DNA of 64,000 bases from Macrothele yani (lineage: Eukaryota; Arthropoda; Arachnida; Araneae; Macrothelidae), in NCBI GenBank assembly GCA_039090855.1, contig CM077011.1, positions 16,183,001 to 16,247,000 of the forward strand, written 5' to 3'. Made by a program: the position numbers and the translations under genes. Each line of letters begins with the position of its first letter. Positions within the stretch are counted from its first letter, which is position 1. Shown one piece after another: positions 34,311 to 43,784 of this stretch. A model generated the notes under the pieces. It did not search any database and was not told the origin of the DNA. It saw only the letters and a program-made list of their open reading frames with translations.

Positions 34311-35441
34311 AACGCGTCCAAAGTGTTCCACGATCTGCATCTGTTTTATGATTAAGATTTTAAAGCCGACTTTCAAGTGTGGGAGTGTGTTTACAAGCAG
34401 AAATATGCACACATATCCACTATTGCCATAAATATGGGCTACTGAAAAAAACATAATGTTAATTTTATATTACTTAATGGGGGGGGGGGGGGGACTGCAA
34501 GGCTTTTAAAATTTATATATGGCATTTTTTAGGCATTACATAATTTTTGAAGTAAACTTTTGGTAAGTCTACTTAAGGTACAGCAAAAATACTACTTTCG
34601 TTCGAAAGTAATTAAATAAACACTAGTCTTCGCATTCTTTAATTTCTTTCACTTTCTAAATTTGCACTCAAATTCCTGCAATTCTAGAAATTTTCAATTT
34701 TTTAAGATAGCCACGAAAAACTATTTTGTTCCTGATAGGCAAATCCTGAAAAAAATAATCCATTTTAACACATTTGGGATTTCCCTTCTGACTAAAAGCA
34801 AAGAAAGTATTACAATTCAGAATTCAGCTATCGCACTAAAATTCGCAAGAATGGAATAAAATCTCCAACTTCTCACAGAGAACGTACCTTGTCTGTTGCT
34901 TCAGAACGGAAGCAAATTTTTTCTTACCTTAAATTTATAACTAGGGATATTTTTTTTTTGTTGCCGCCCGAAAAAAAGAAAAAAAAAGAAGAAATGTGTA
35001 AAATGTTAGTTAATTATTGCATCCAAACAAACACTGCAGTATTACTTGTGTTGAAATGATAATGCTGATATACTTGAAAAATTTTTTCGAAAGTGGGCCG
35101 CAAAATATCCGTTTCCAGGGCCGTTTATTGATCGCCAGCCCGCCACTAGGCGCGCCTCCTGGCTCAAAGCGCTCGGGGCGAGCCCTCGCGACGTACGTAT
35201 CCATGGTTTCTAGTTTAGGAGCTGACTTTTGTAAATCTCAGGACATGCTCAACAACATGGGGGGGGGGGGCTGCATCTCAATTTTGTAGATATCACGATA
35301 CCACTTCGAAAATCAAGTTACTGCGCCTGTGCTGACGCTGTCACTTTAATAATAATAATAATAATAATAGCAATAACAATAATATATACTGATCGAAAGT
35401 GCATTTTCTTACAAGAAATTAATATTTAGATTTTATATTTA
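34311..35441. other. Unassigned AT-rich spacer with G tracts
   Basis: Contains poly-G runs near 34480 and 35258, an (AAT)n run near 35350 and no recognised coding exon. A GC-richer patch at 35100-35200 shows no known motif. Confidence 0.4.
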
Positions 35442-35985
35442 GCGATTGATGGGGAAAATGTAAAGATACCGATACCTAAATCAGATATTAAGCGATGGCC
35501 ACATTGTCACATTTATGAAGAAAATAATCGACCTATAAAACTTCGTCGGATACATTATTTCTTAAAAAGAAACTGATTAATCAGTGCATCCTTCCAGTTC
35601 TTACGCATGGAGCACAGACATGGACCTCAACTAAAATAGACAGACAGACGTTGCAGACAACTAAAAGAAGCATGTAGAGATGCATGTTTGTTGTTACCTG
35701 GAATGATACAAATAGGAACTCGTGGATCGGGAAAATGACAAGAGTGGAAGACATGGTCAAAATTCCTGAAATTGCAATGGGATGGACATATTGCTAGAAG
35801 AAAGAACCACCGACGGAGAGTTGAAATATTGAACTGGATAGCAAGGGAAAAAACAATATCCAGAAGATGACAAGAGGGAGATGGGTACATGAAATTCGAA
35901 AGCATGAAAAATCTGACTCAAGGCAGACTGTTGTGGAAGGAGAAACTTGGAGACTTTCATCCAGCAGTGGATTGATTGTGGTTGC
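35442..35985 (+). pseudogene. RTE retrotransposon fragment, strongly decayed
   Basis: Nucleotide blocks match the last part of the RTE copies: GCGATTGATGGGGAAAATG (35442), CAGTGCATCCTTCCAGT (35581), GACAAGAGTGGAAGACATGG (35737), then the GGGAGATGGGTACATGAAATTCGAAAG region and CCAGCAGTGGATTGAT (35960). Many deletions and stops. It is older than the other RTE copies here. Confidence 0.85.
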
Positions 35986-37395
35986 AAATTATATATACAT
36001 GCATATACTGTACGTATATATATATACTGTATAAGGACAAAAAAATTAAAAAAATTAATGCGTGTGCCAGTGGTAGCGGAGACACACTCAAGGTCATGTA
36101 CGCGTTCTCAAGTGTCTCACTGTGACCCCTAGAAATATGACAATATATATTTTTTCTTCTGATACACTCCCTTTGAAACTTCGACTTGATACCGACCACT
36201 GCAACTTGGACGGCGATGAAAAACATTTTGTGGAATTTTGAAGGGTCTTCCAGAATTTCGCGGCGAGTTGTTATTGCGATACTCACACACCGGCATTCTC
36301 TTTAATAAAAACGGATTGCAAACATATTCAGTCCAGTTTTAATTCTGAAGCCATCATGATAACAATTTAGTGTAGAAAAATTTATTTTCCAAGATTTACC
36401 AACTTCGTAAATTTTCTAAACAATGATATCTGATTCAATGTTCTTTTCAAAGTAATTAAGTACACAACCTCAATTGAAATGCGTAGCTGATTTTTGGGAG
36501 GGAGGGGGGATGCAGCAGAAAAATAAAATGTATCCAGTGGAGTGACTTCAATGATTTTTGGTGAATAAAAATTTACGTGAGTTTAAAAGCGAAAATTTCG
36601 CTGTGCTTGGTAAGTGAAGAAATCAATTTTGTGCAAGTACTTCGCAGAAATTAGTATATATCTCTCTCTCTCTCTCTTTTTTTCAATTTATCCAATTCTG
36701 AACTCTATTTTTAATCGCAATTTGTTCACATGCCCATTTTGACCAGAAGAGAAAATATAAGTAAAACTTTTTTAGCAAAAGTCCCGGCATTCCGGCAACT
36801 GAGTATTTGTTATTAGATGGGAGCAACATTGTTGTTAGAATTATTACGTTGAATAAAAGCAGGAACAAACCAAAAATTGGAAGAAAACAAAACAAAACAG
36901 GTTGAGTAATACATTCAAACGTACCTTATTTAATACTTTATTTCAACATTCGTCATTATTTTTAATTCATTCCCCTATTTTATGTCTTATACGGAAGCAC
37001 AAGAACCGTATTAATCAACAAAGCACACAGGCCCGGCGATGCATTCCCACCCAACGAAAGATTGCATTCGCGAGCAACCCTGCCATGAATGCAGTCCCCG
37101 GGGAAGTTTTATTCAAAGGAAACGAACTGATGTGGGAATAGGCAGAGTTTCCCACATGAGTTGGTTTCAATAGCCTTCAGGGCTGCAAGAAGCACAGTCC
37201 GTGACGTTCTTCCCGCTCCCAGTGGTGTTATGCAGGGAAAACTTCCAGTTGAGTTCAGAAAACTGCAGTCGTGGCATTATGCTGGGAAAACTTGCAGCGG
37301 TGTTCACAAAACTTCTATTTCATGGTACGGCAAAAAAAAAAAAAACTGCTTTGGGTAGGGGGGCTGCAGCCCCACAGCCCCATAGCAGGAGCCGC
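35986..37395. other. Unassigned spacer with a 59-bp direct repeat
   Basis: No gene is recognised. Near 37219-37330 two copies of about 59 bp stand in tandem (GTGTTATGCAGGGAAAACTT and GGCATTATGCTGGGAAAACT). A (CT)n run lies at 36660 and a poly-A run at 37331. The last 40 bp before 37400 end in GGAGCCGCCCCTG, like the terminus of a CAGGGGCGG-type MITE, without a found partner. Confidence 0.4.
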
Positions 37396-37399
37396 CCCT

Positions 37400-39467
37400 G
37401 CATTCCGGTCGGCGTTAGTACCGCGTCGGACCGCCTCGTGCTCGGATACATACGGTGATAGGGTCCGGCATGGAGTCAAAGAGACGCCGTATGTTATCCT
37501 GGGACAGATTTGCCCCCACTTCTTGCAACTGACGCTCTAAATCACGAACACTGGTACATGGAGAAAGCTGGAGTCCCATCTAGTCCCACACGTGCTCGAT
37601 GGGCGCGAGATCAGGCGATATGGCAGGCCACGGAAGCGTCAAAGCATGACGTAGAGTCCTGGGGAACCCGAGCCTTATGCGGACGGGGGTTATCTTGTTG
37701 GAAAATGTCTCCGGGCCGCCCCGCCAGGAAAAGCAGCACATGGGGCCACATGATCTCCTGTACGTAGCACTGGGCTGTCAACGTCCATCGAATATCTGCG
37801 AGAGAAGTCCGGCTGTCATGCGCGATGGCTCCCCAGAGCATCACGCCTGCAGTTCGGGACGTGTGCTGCTGCACAGTGAGGTTGGGATTGTAGCGCCAAC
37901 CTGCGGTCCTCCTCACTCTGACACAATGGTCGTCCGTTCCCATACAGAAGCGGATTCGTTGCTGAACACTATATGTCGCCAGTCCGTAGCATTCCACGTT
38001 TCTAGCTGCTGACACCACTGCAATCACGCTGACGATGGCCAGGTGTTAATGGCAGAAAACGTAAGGGCTGTCTAGTGTGCAGATTCGCCTCTGCTAAGCG
38101 CATGGAAATGGTTCTGGAGGGCAAAGGAGTCCTTTGTACAGCCGCCACATGCAGTGTTTCTTTCAGGCATACATCCAGGGGGCGAAGCCCTCCCGGAAGC
38201 AACCATTCGCCCCCCCCCTCGGGAAACATTTTAGGTTACAAGGCCAAATTTTAAGAAATGCATTCTATGATGAAAAAGGAAGTTTCGTTTCTTTTTATGC
38301 TACAGATATTTCTCCAATTATATATTTTTAAATATTTGTTCAAATGGTACTAGTTATAGTTTATTTTATTAAAAATTGTAAAAAAGTAGACTAATCAAAA
38401 TTGTAAAAAAGTAGACTAATAATACCTAATTGTCTGGGAATCGTGATTCAGGATAAAGAGTGCGTTGAATGCATTTTAATAGATACAAATTTCAACCCTG
38501 CGGACTCCCCCCCTCCCCCTCCTTTAACGGAAAAAAGTTTGTTAGTCCTGAAATGTTTGAAGAAGTAATTATAACATCAGGGATGTATATAGACTTTCAA
38601 GTTTTTGAAATCCACCATCTGGAACAAAATTAAAGTTAATGAAAAACTGAAGAAAGATTTAACATTTTTTTCTAATGTTAGTTGATATATTTTTATTAAA
38701 TTAAGGCATTTTTTTAATGTAAGTCGCATTTTAACCAAAAACAAAAAATGAAACATTTTCCGGGAGGGGGTCCCTCTCTAAATGCACCCTTGTGCTAGAT
38801 ATATAGTAATTACTTCTATATATGTAAATATAGTTAAAATTATGTACTGTATATATATAGCAAATGGAAAACTTGCCCCCTGTAAGGTTTCATTTGCTTC
38901 CCCGGCCAAAATGTCCTGAAAGAAACACTGGCCACATGTCTCTGTATATTGGACAAGGACGTCGTTGCATCTGTGCGTGCCGCTCTTCCGATCCCACGGT
39001 ACGCTCTGCTGGTGGCGTGTCTGGGTCTTCAAGAGCTAGCCCGCCATGTCCGGGTGCCTTTTCGTGCTCATTGCTTCCAACACGATCGCACCGTACTGTC
39101 CAACCGGTCCAAATGGCGGCCGAATCGGTAAGCCAACCGCCCTGCCCCTCTCATCTCGACGATACGGCCTCGTTCAAACTCCGTCAGTTGCCCGTACGCA
39201 CATCTACGGCGGCTCCTCGGCATGTCTATCGCTCAGGGATCTCACCTGACTCTTACCGTGCACTTCGGCACTAATGTGGAATCCCCTGCGCGGCGCTTTT
39301 GAGCCCCAAGGATTGCGATTGCAGCGCCGGTATTAGACGCGCGGGCATGCGGAATCGCACGATACTTTAATCATTTGCATGCCTTCCCTTCCCGTAGCTA
39401 TTCGTGGAGGCTCGCGTTAATAGCATGGTTTTTTCTTGGTGCGCGGATTTTTATGACAGTGAGTGTA
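37400..39467 (-). pseudogene. Tc1-like transposon with transposase split by a hAT MITE
   Basis: The right end is a TIR (TACACTCACTGTCATAAAAA on the minus strand, 39467 inward). The transposase starts at 39223 with MPRSRRRCAYGQLTEFERGRIVEMRGAG and soon meets a stop after SCWKQ. It continues across the MITE at 38152-38930 with RTPLPSRTISMRLAEANLHTRQPLR. It then shows the DDE part: GTDDHCVRVRRTAGW, GVMLWGAIAH, IFQQDNPRPHKARV. It ends with CIRARGGPTRY and TAA at 37415. Frameshifts around 38020 and 37640 add to the damage. The left TIR is not visible. Confidence 0.88.
38152..38930. mobile_element. 779-bp hAT MITE inserted in the Tc1 transposase
   Basis: Perfect 16-bp terminal inverted repeats CAGTGTTTCTTTCAGG and an exact 8-bp target duplication GCCACATG (38144-38151 and 38931-38938). 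No coding capacity. The subterminal parts are C/G rich (CCAGGGGGCGAAGCCC on the left, GGGGAAGC on the right) and the core is AT-rich. hAT superfamily by TSD length and CAGTG termini. Confidence 0.92.
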
Positions 39468-39499
39468 TAACGGGCAAGAAAAAAAAGGAGGGGGGGGGG

Positions 39500-39685
39500 A
39501 GGCAAGGGTTAGACCACCTTGAGCAACTCAGTAGGCTATAGAAGCAGTCATCCGTTCCTAATGTGGGGTTGCTGGTTCCAGTGATTGGTAAAGGGCCAGC
39601 GCCATCTATGCCTCTTCCGAGATTCGAACTCGGACCACATCTAGGACCAGGCGCGGACAGAGCCGCCGGGACACCGGGAAAATTT
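39500..39685 (-). mobile_element. Diverged SINE copy
   Basis: Blocks GAGCAACTCAGTAGGCTATAG, GTTGCTGGTTCCAG and reverse B box AGATTCGAACTCGGACC are in family order. Homopolymer-rich 3' end, no TSD found. Confidence 0.7.
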
Positions 39686-40027
39686 TCGGTGGGTCGTCGT
39701 ATTCTGTGCCGGTAAATTTGATCCTAACTAAGAAAATAATTGTACATCGTTCTACAGAAGAAAATCAATTTATTTCGAAAAGAAAAAGTTTTGTTTATTA
39801 CTTCGAAGAGAAAAAGAAACAAAAATAACTATGGTTCTCATGCAATCTCTCCCGCAGACTTTCAAACTTAAGCTCTGTCCTTTTCAACTGATTTTCTGCA
39901 CTTCAACCAGCTTTCGTTAATTGCAGTCGAATGATCAATATAACCAAAATTACATCAACATAACAGCATGAAATCAATATAAAAATTGTTCTTTTGTAAT
40001 CTCAGGAATCCAATTATTTAAATCCAG
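39686..40027. other. Unassigned spacer
   Basis: No gene or known repeat is recognised. Confidence 0.4.
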
Positions 40028-40250
40028 GCTGCCGGCCAGGTGGCGCAGGGGTCGAAGTGCTGGCTTATGACCATTCGGCCGTGAATGGTCCGGGTTCGAA
40101 TCCCGTGAGGCATGGCTGTTGTGTTTGTTTGTTTTACGGCACTTCTCCCTCCCTCCCCTGGTACCAATTATCCTAAATTACGGATGGGCGACTGCTTATA
40201 GCCCATTAAGTTGCCTACGGTGGTCATTAAACCCCGATCTAAAAAAAAAA
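40028..40250 (+). mobile_element. tRNA-derived SINE, moderately diverged
   Basis: Head GGTGGCGCAGGGGTCGAAG, B box GGTTCGAATCC, body and poly-A tail are present. No clear TSD. Several private changes, including a GTTTGTTT duplication. Confidence 0.87.
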
Positions 40251-40366
40251 GTCTGGGATAGCTAGAAACTCGCCATATTCGTTGTCTACGTAAATGCAAT
40301 GAGGTTAACCTAGGGTAAAATTTTCGAGTTGCTTTGTGTGCATATATTTTTTTCTTTTATATAGTG

Positions 40367-40590
40367 TCCCCCCCCCTGTGGCGCAGTGGTCTAAGCGATG
40401 GCTTCTTATCATTCGTCTGAAAGGGGTCCGGGTTCGAATCCCGGTGAGGCATGGATTTTGTGTTTGTCTTACGACACTGGCTCTGTACCTTCCCTGGAAT
40501 CAATGGCCCCAAATTAAGGACGGGTGACTGCTTACAGCCCATTTAGTTGCTCATGGTAGTCGTTAAACCTCCAATCAAAATAAAAAAAAA
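40367..40590 (+). mobile_element. tRNA-derived SINE
   Basis: The 5' end merges into a poly-C run. AGCGATGG marker, intact B box, tail AAAATAAAAAAAAAA. No clear TSD. Confidence 0.88.
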
Positions 40591-40926
40591 ACAAGTTAGT
40601 AAAATCATGCAATGCGTTGATTATAATACGCTTTCCAACATACCAGAAATTATTACTGAAGTTATGATAATGGCTGACAATAAATCTCGCTCCTGTGCCC
40701 TGACCTTTGATCTCATTTCAATGATATTAAACAGAACCGGTTCAATGCCGCCCCGGTGGCGCAGTTGGCTAAGCGATGGCCTCTGATCATTCGTCCGAAA
40801 GGGGCCCGGGTTCGAATCCCGGTGAGGCATGGATGTTGTGCTTGTCTTACGGCACTGGCTCTCTCCCTTCCCTGGAACCAGTGACCCTAAATTAGGCACG
40901 GGCGAATGCTTATAGCCCATTGAGTT

Positions 40927-41351
40927 TATAACAAAGTAAATTTCTCCGTCATTTCTGTTCACACAGGATTCGAACCCGGATCCCCTCATTCGCCGCCTCG
41001 GTGGCGCAGTGGTCTAAGGCGTTGGCCTCTGATCATTTGTCCGTAAGGGGTCCGGGTTCGAATCCCGGTGAGACATGGATGTTGTGTTTGTCTTACGGCA
41101 CTGGCTCTCTCCCTTCCCTGGAACCAGTGACTCTAAATTAGGGACGAGCGACTGCTTATAGCCCATTGACTTGCTCACGGTGGTCGTTAAACCTCCAATC
41201 AAAAAAAAAAAAAAAAAAAAAAAAGATCCCCTCATTCCGGAATAAGTCACTCTACCAATTGAGCCACGCGGACGTTTTATTCTGATTCTTATCTGCCTTT
41301 ATGTCGTGTGCGTCCTTCTGGCAGGTACATCACATCTCCTGGTACGTTACA
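40927..41351 (-). repeat. 3' LTR of the TRIM-like element (contains a SINE)
   Basis: TATAAC to GTTACA as read on the + strand, 179 bp once the SINE and its duplicated site are removed. Its tRNA-like unit keeps A box TGGCTCAATTG and B box GGTTCGAATCC, but the acceptor 3' strand has decayed. Confidence 0.87.
40991..41224 (+). mobile_element. tRNA-derived SINE nested in the TRIM 3' LTR
   Basis: TSD GATCCCCTCATT (40979-40990 and 41225-41236) inside the tRNA-like unit of the LTR. GGCGTTGG marker, intact B box, 24-nt poly-A. Confidence 0.95.
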
Positions 41352-41494
41352 TCATCTCCCCCCTTTTTTTTTTTTTTTTCGAAGTGCTGGAGAAGGGATT
41401 CTCTTATTTTTCCTATCTCGCGGTGTGGAAATAACATCACACCATTGCGAGATTTTGAACGGTCGGGTCATCCGGATAGTTCGGGCGCCATTAT

Positions 41495-41724
41495 TATTAT
41501 TTTTTTTTTTTTTTTGATTGGAGGTTTAACGACCACCGTGAGCAACTCAATGGGCTATAAGCAGTCGCCCGTCCCTAATTTAGGGTCACTGGTTCCAGGG
41601 AAGGGAGAGAGCCAGTGCCGTAAGACAAACACAACACCCATGCCTGACCGGGATTTGAACCCAGACCCCTTACAGACGAATGATCAGAGGCCAGCGCCTT
41701 AGACCTCTGCGCCACCGGGGCGGC
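41495..41724 (-). mobile_element. tRNA-derived SINE nested beside the TRIM primer-binding site
   Basis: TSD GGCGCCATTAT (41484-41494 and 41725-41735), which duplicates part of the primer-binding site and the first bases of the LTR. GGCGCTGG marker; the reverse B box has one change (GGATTTGAACC). Confidence 0.95.
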
Positions 41725-41732
41725 GGCGCCAT

Positions 41733-41912
41733 TATAACGAAGTAAATTTCTCCGTCATTTCTGTCCACGCCAGGATTCGAACCCGGATCCCCTCATTCCG
41801 GAATAAGTCACTCTACCAATTGAGCTACGCGGACGTTTTATTCTGATTCATATCTGCCTTTATGTCGTGTGCGTCCTTCTGGCAGGTACGTCACATCTCC
41901 TTGTACGTTACA
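41733..41912 (-). repeat. 5' LTR of the TRIM-like element
   Basis: 180 bp, TATAAC to GTTACA on the + strand. On the minus strand there are about 78 nt, then the tRNA-like unit, then about 29 nt ending TTATA. Related tRNA-bearing repeats ending in GTTACA are at 25825-25984 and 27165-27348. Confidence 0.88.
41762..41834 (-). other. tRNA-like unit (73 nt) inside the 5' LTR
   Basis: Acceptor strands GTCCGCG and CGTGGAC pair over 7 positions with one G-U pair. The D stem GCTC/GAGT and the T arm CCGGG-TTCGAAT-CCTGG fold in the normal places. A box TAGCTCAATTG and B box GGTTCGAATCC fit the pol III consensus. Bases at the anticodon position are CCG, but the anticodon stem only pairs if slipped by one base, giving a 6-nt loop. 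It is therefore probably not a working tRNA. An internal pol III promoter is plausible. Confidence 0.75.
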
Positions 41913-42563
41913 AGTTGCTCACAGTGGTCGTTAAACCTTCAATCAAAAAAAAAAAAAAAAGAACCGGTTCAATATACCTCCGAAATAACATGATAAAGTT
42001 ATGTCGCAATAGAAGCATTTTTACGTAAGTTATGATGCATAAGGGTTATGGAATAGATCGCGCTCCTGTATCCTAACCTTTGACCCCATTTCTCCCATTT
42101 TCAATAGAACTCGTCCCTAGGCAGGCCCCTACAACATACTAACATTTCATCCAAATCGAAGCATTTTTACGTAAGTTATGACGCATAATGGCCATGGAAG
42201 TGATTCCGCTCCTATGTCCTGACCTTTGACCCCATTGCGCCCATTACAATAGGGTTGACCCCAGGTGGTCCCCTACCAAATACTAAAATTTTATCGAAAT
42301 CGAACCTTTTTTACGTTAGTTATGACGCATAAAAGCAGTGAAATGGATCCCGCTCCTATGTCCTGACCTTTGACCCCATTTCGTTCACTTTCAATAGGGC
42401 TCCTACCCAGGTGGTCCCTTACCACATATTAAAATTTCATCGAAATCGAACGATTGCTACGCGAATTAACGTGCGAACGGGCATACGCACACAACGCGTG
42501 ACGTAATGAGGCAGATGAGAATCGCGACCATCTGCTCGAAAGAGTGTGACGCCATAAAACTTT

Positions 42564-42778
42564 TTTTTTTTTGATTGGAGGTTTAACGACCACCGTGAGC
42601 AACTCAATGGGCTATAAGCAGTCGCCCGTCCCTAATTTAGGGTCACTGGTTCCAGGGAAGGGAGAGATCCAGTGCCGTAAGACAAACACAACATCCATGC
42701 CTCACCAGGATTCGAACCCGGACCCCGTTCGGACGAATGATCAGAGGCCATCGCTTAGACCACTGCGCCACCGGGGCG
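42564..42778 (-). mobile_element. tRNA-derived SINE
   Basis: TSD GCCATAAAACTTT (42551-42563 and 42779-42791). AGCGATGG marker. It sits in sequence that itself repeats: ACACAACGCGTGACGTAATGAG occurs in closely similar form at about 42488 and 42798. Confidence 0.93.
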
Positions 42779-42791
42779 GCCATAAAACTTT

Positions 42792-43092
42792 AATAGGATC
42801 CACACACAACGCGTGACGTAATGAGACAGATGGTTTGACCGCGCGCCAACATCGCAATCGCGAGCTTGTGACGTCATTAGATTTCTAAGCATGGGTAACT
42901 TTAATGGAACGACGCCATGACACTGAAAACGTGGTAATTCGGGGTGGTTATTTAACCCACTAAACGAATTTTCCTAAAGTCGAGATCAAGCTAAATCGAT
43001 TTCTAGTACCAGAAAACGGTAGGTTAACGACTTTCATCCAAATCCTTAGAGCCGTTTTCAAAATGAAATTTTCATAGATACAAGAATTGCTC
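42792..43092. other. Spacer between satellite array 1 and the foldback
   Basis: No coding frame. It contains TGACGT/TGACGTCA-like palindromes near 42815 and 42870 in a GC-richer context. Confidence 0.4.
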
Positions 43093-43772
43093 CTTTAGGT
43101 GGACGTCAAGTAATTTTGCTTCCTATACTTCCAATGGAAAAACTTCTGTACACATTTTCTGCATAATTAATGCGTTCCCAAGGATGAAAATTTTAACATC
43201 GATTAAAATAGCTTCATTTTATAACTTGGAATACTTAATAATTTCTAAAACATAACCATAATTTTGCAATCCAACATTTATTTGTCTACTGAAGTCATCA
43301 AAGTACAGGTCGCGCCATCTTTTTTCTGGTTTCAACACCACCAAAGGAAACGTTATTGTTTTTTAATATAATTATGGTTATGTTTTAGAAAATGTTAAGT
43401 ATTCCAAGTTATAATACGAAGTTATTTTAATCGATGTTTTTTTTGTTTTTTTTTTGATTGGCGGTTTAACGACCACCGTGAGCAACTCAATGGGCTATAA
43501 GCAGTCGCCCGTCCCTAATTTAGGGTCACTGGTTCCAGGGAAGGAAGAGAGCCAGTGCCGTAAGACAAACACAACGTCCATGCCCGACCGGGATTCGAAC
43601 CCGAACCCCTTACGGACGAATGATCAGAGGCCAGCGCCTTAGAATACTGCGCCACCGGGGCGGCTAATCGATGTTCAAATTTCCATCCTTGGGAACACAC
43701 TAACTGTGAAGGAAATGTGTAGAAAAGTTTTTCCATTGGAAATACAGGAAACAAAATTACTTAACGTCCTCC
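43093..43772. repeat. Foldback repeat with arms of about 175 bp, SINE in the right arm
   Basis: The left arm 43093-43266 (TTTAGGTGGACGTCAAGTAA inward) is matched inverted by 43366-43772 after removing the SINE at 43439-43664. Long blocks such as TTCCAATGGAAAAACTT, TAACTTGGAATACTTAA and CTAAAACATAACCATAAT are shared. The unpaired centre is about 100 bp. A MITE-like element; the target duplication is uncertain. Confidence 0.85.
43439..43664 (-). mobile_element. tRNA-derived SINE
   Basis: TSD TAATCGATGTT (43428-43438 and 43665-43675). GGCGCTGG marker. Inserted in the right arm of the foldback. Confidence 0.94.
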
Positions 43773-43784
43773 TTAATACTGTGG

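Larger units (their letters stand above)
40927..41912 (-). mobile_element. TRIM-like miniature LTR retrotransposon with tRNA-bearing LTRs
   Basis: Two direct repeats of 179-180 bp (40927-41351 minus a nested SINE, and 41733-41912) differ at only about eight positions. An exact 4-bp target duplication AGTT (40923-40926 and 41913-41916) flanks the whole. Read on the minus strand, the 5' LTR (TGTAAC...TTATA) is followed after one base by TGGCGCCCGAAC. This is complementary to the 3' end of tRNA-Lys (41479-41490, displaced by a nested SINE). The 3' LTR is preceded by a polypurine tract, poly-A then GGGGGGAGATGA (41352-41380). The interior is only about 140 bp after removing the SINE and has no coding frame. 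Total original length is about 500 bp. This fits a TRIM. The LTR 3' end is TA rather than the usual CA. Two SINEs inserted later. Confidence 0.88.
40747..41960 (+). mobile_element. tRNA-derived SINE split by a TRIM-like element
   Basis: The 5' part is 40747-40926 and the 3' part is 41913-41960, joined exactly at AGTT of the GAGTTGCTCAC block. The outer TSD is GAACCGGTTCAAT (40734-40746 and 41961-41973). AGCGATGG marker. It inserted into satellite array 1 and later received the TRIM-like element. Confidence 0.93.
40625..42480. repeat. 140-148 bp satellite array 1 (interrupted by the SINE/TRIM nest)
   Basis: Units carry the order TTTTTACGTAAGTTATGACGCATAAGGG, GGATCCCGCTCCTATGTCCTGACCTTTGACCCC, TTCAATAGGG and CCCTACCACATACTAAAATTTCATCGAAATCGAA (given here as blocks). 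Clear starts lie at 42019, 42167 and 42307. A first unit at 40650-40733 is cut by the SINE at 40747-41960. The array ends with GCGAACGGGCATACGC at about 42480. Confidence 0.85.

Noticed and set aside
36787..37408. CATTCCGG repeated at 36787 and 37401, which could be an 8-bp TSD around 600 bp ending in GGAGCCGCCCCTG
   Set aside because: The supposed left end CAACTGAG does not match the right end CAGGGGCGG in inverted form. Eight matching bases alone are too weak.
38930..39467. GC-rich stretch as possible bacterial contamination or horizontal gene
   Set aside because: It is the N-terminal part and terminal repeat of a Tc1-like transposon, explained by its family composition.
41762..41834. Functional tRNA-Arg(CCG) gene
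   Set aside because: The anticodon stem pairs only when slipped by one base, and the second copy in the other LTR has a decayed acceptor stem. The repeat context makes it part of the LTR.
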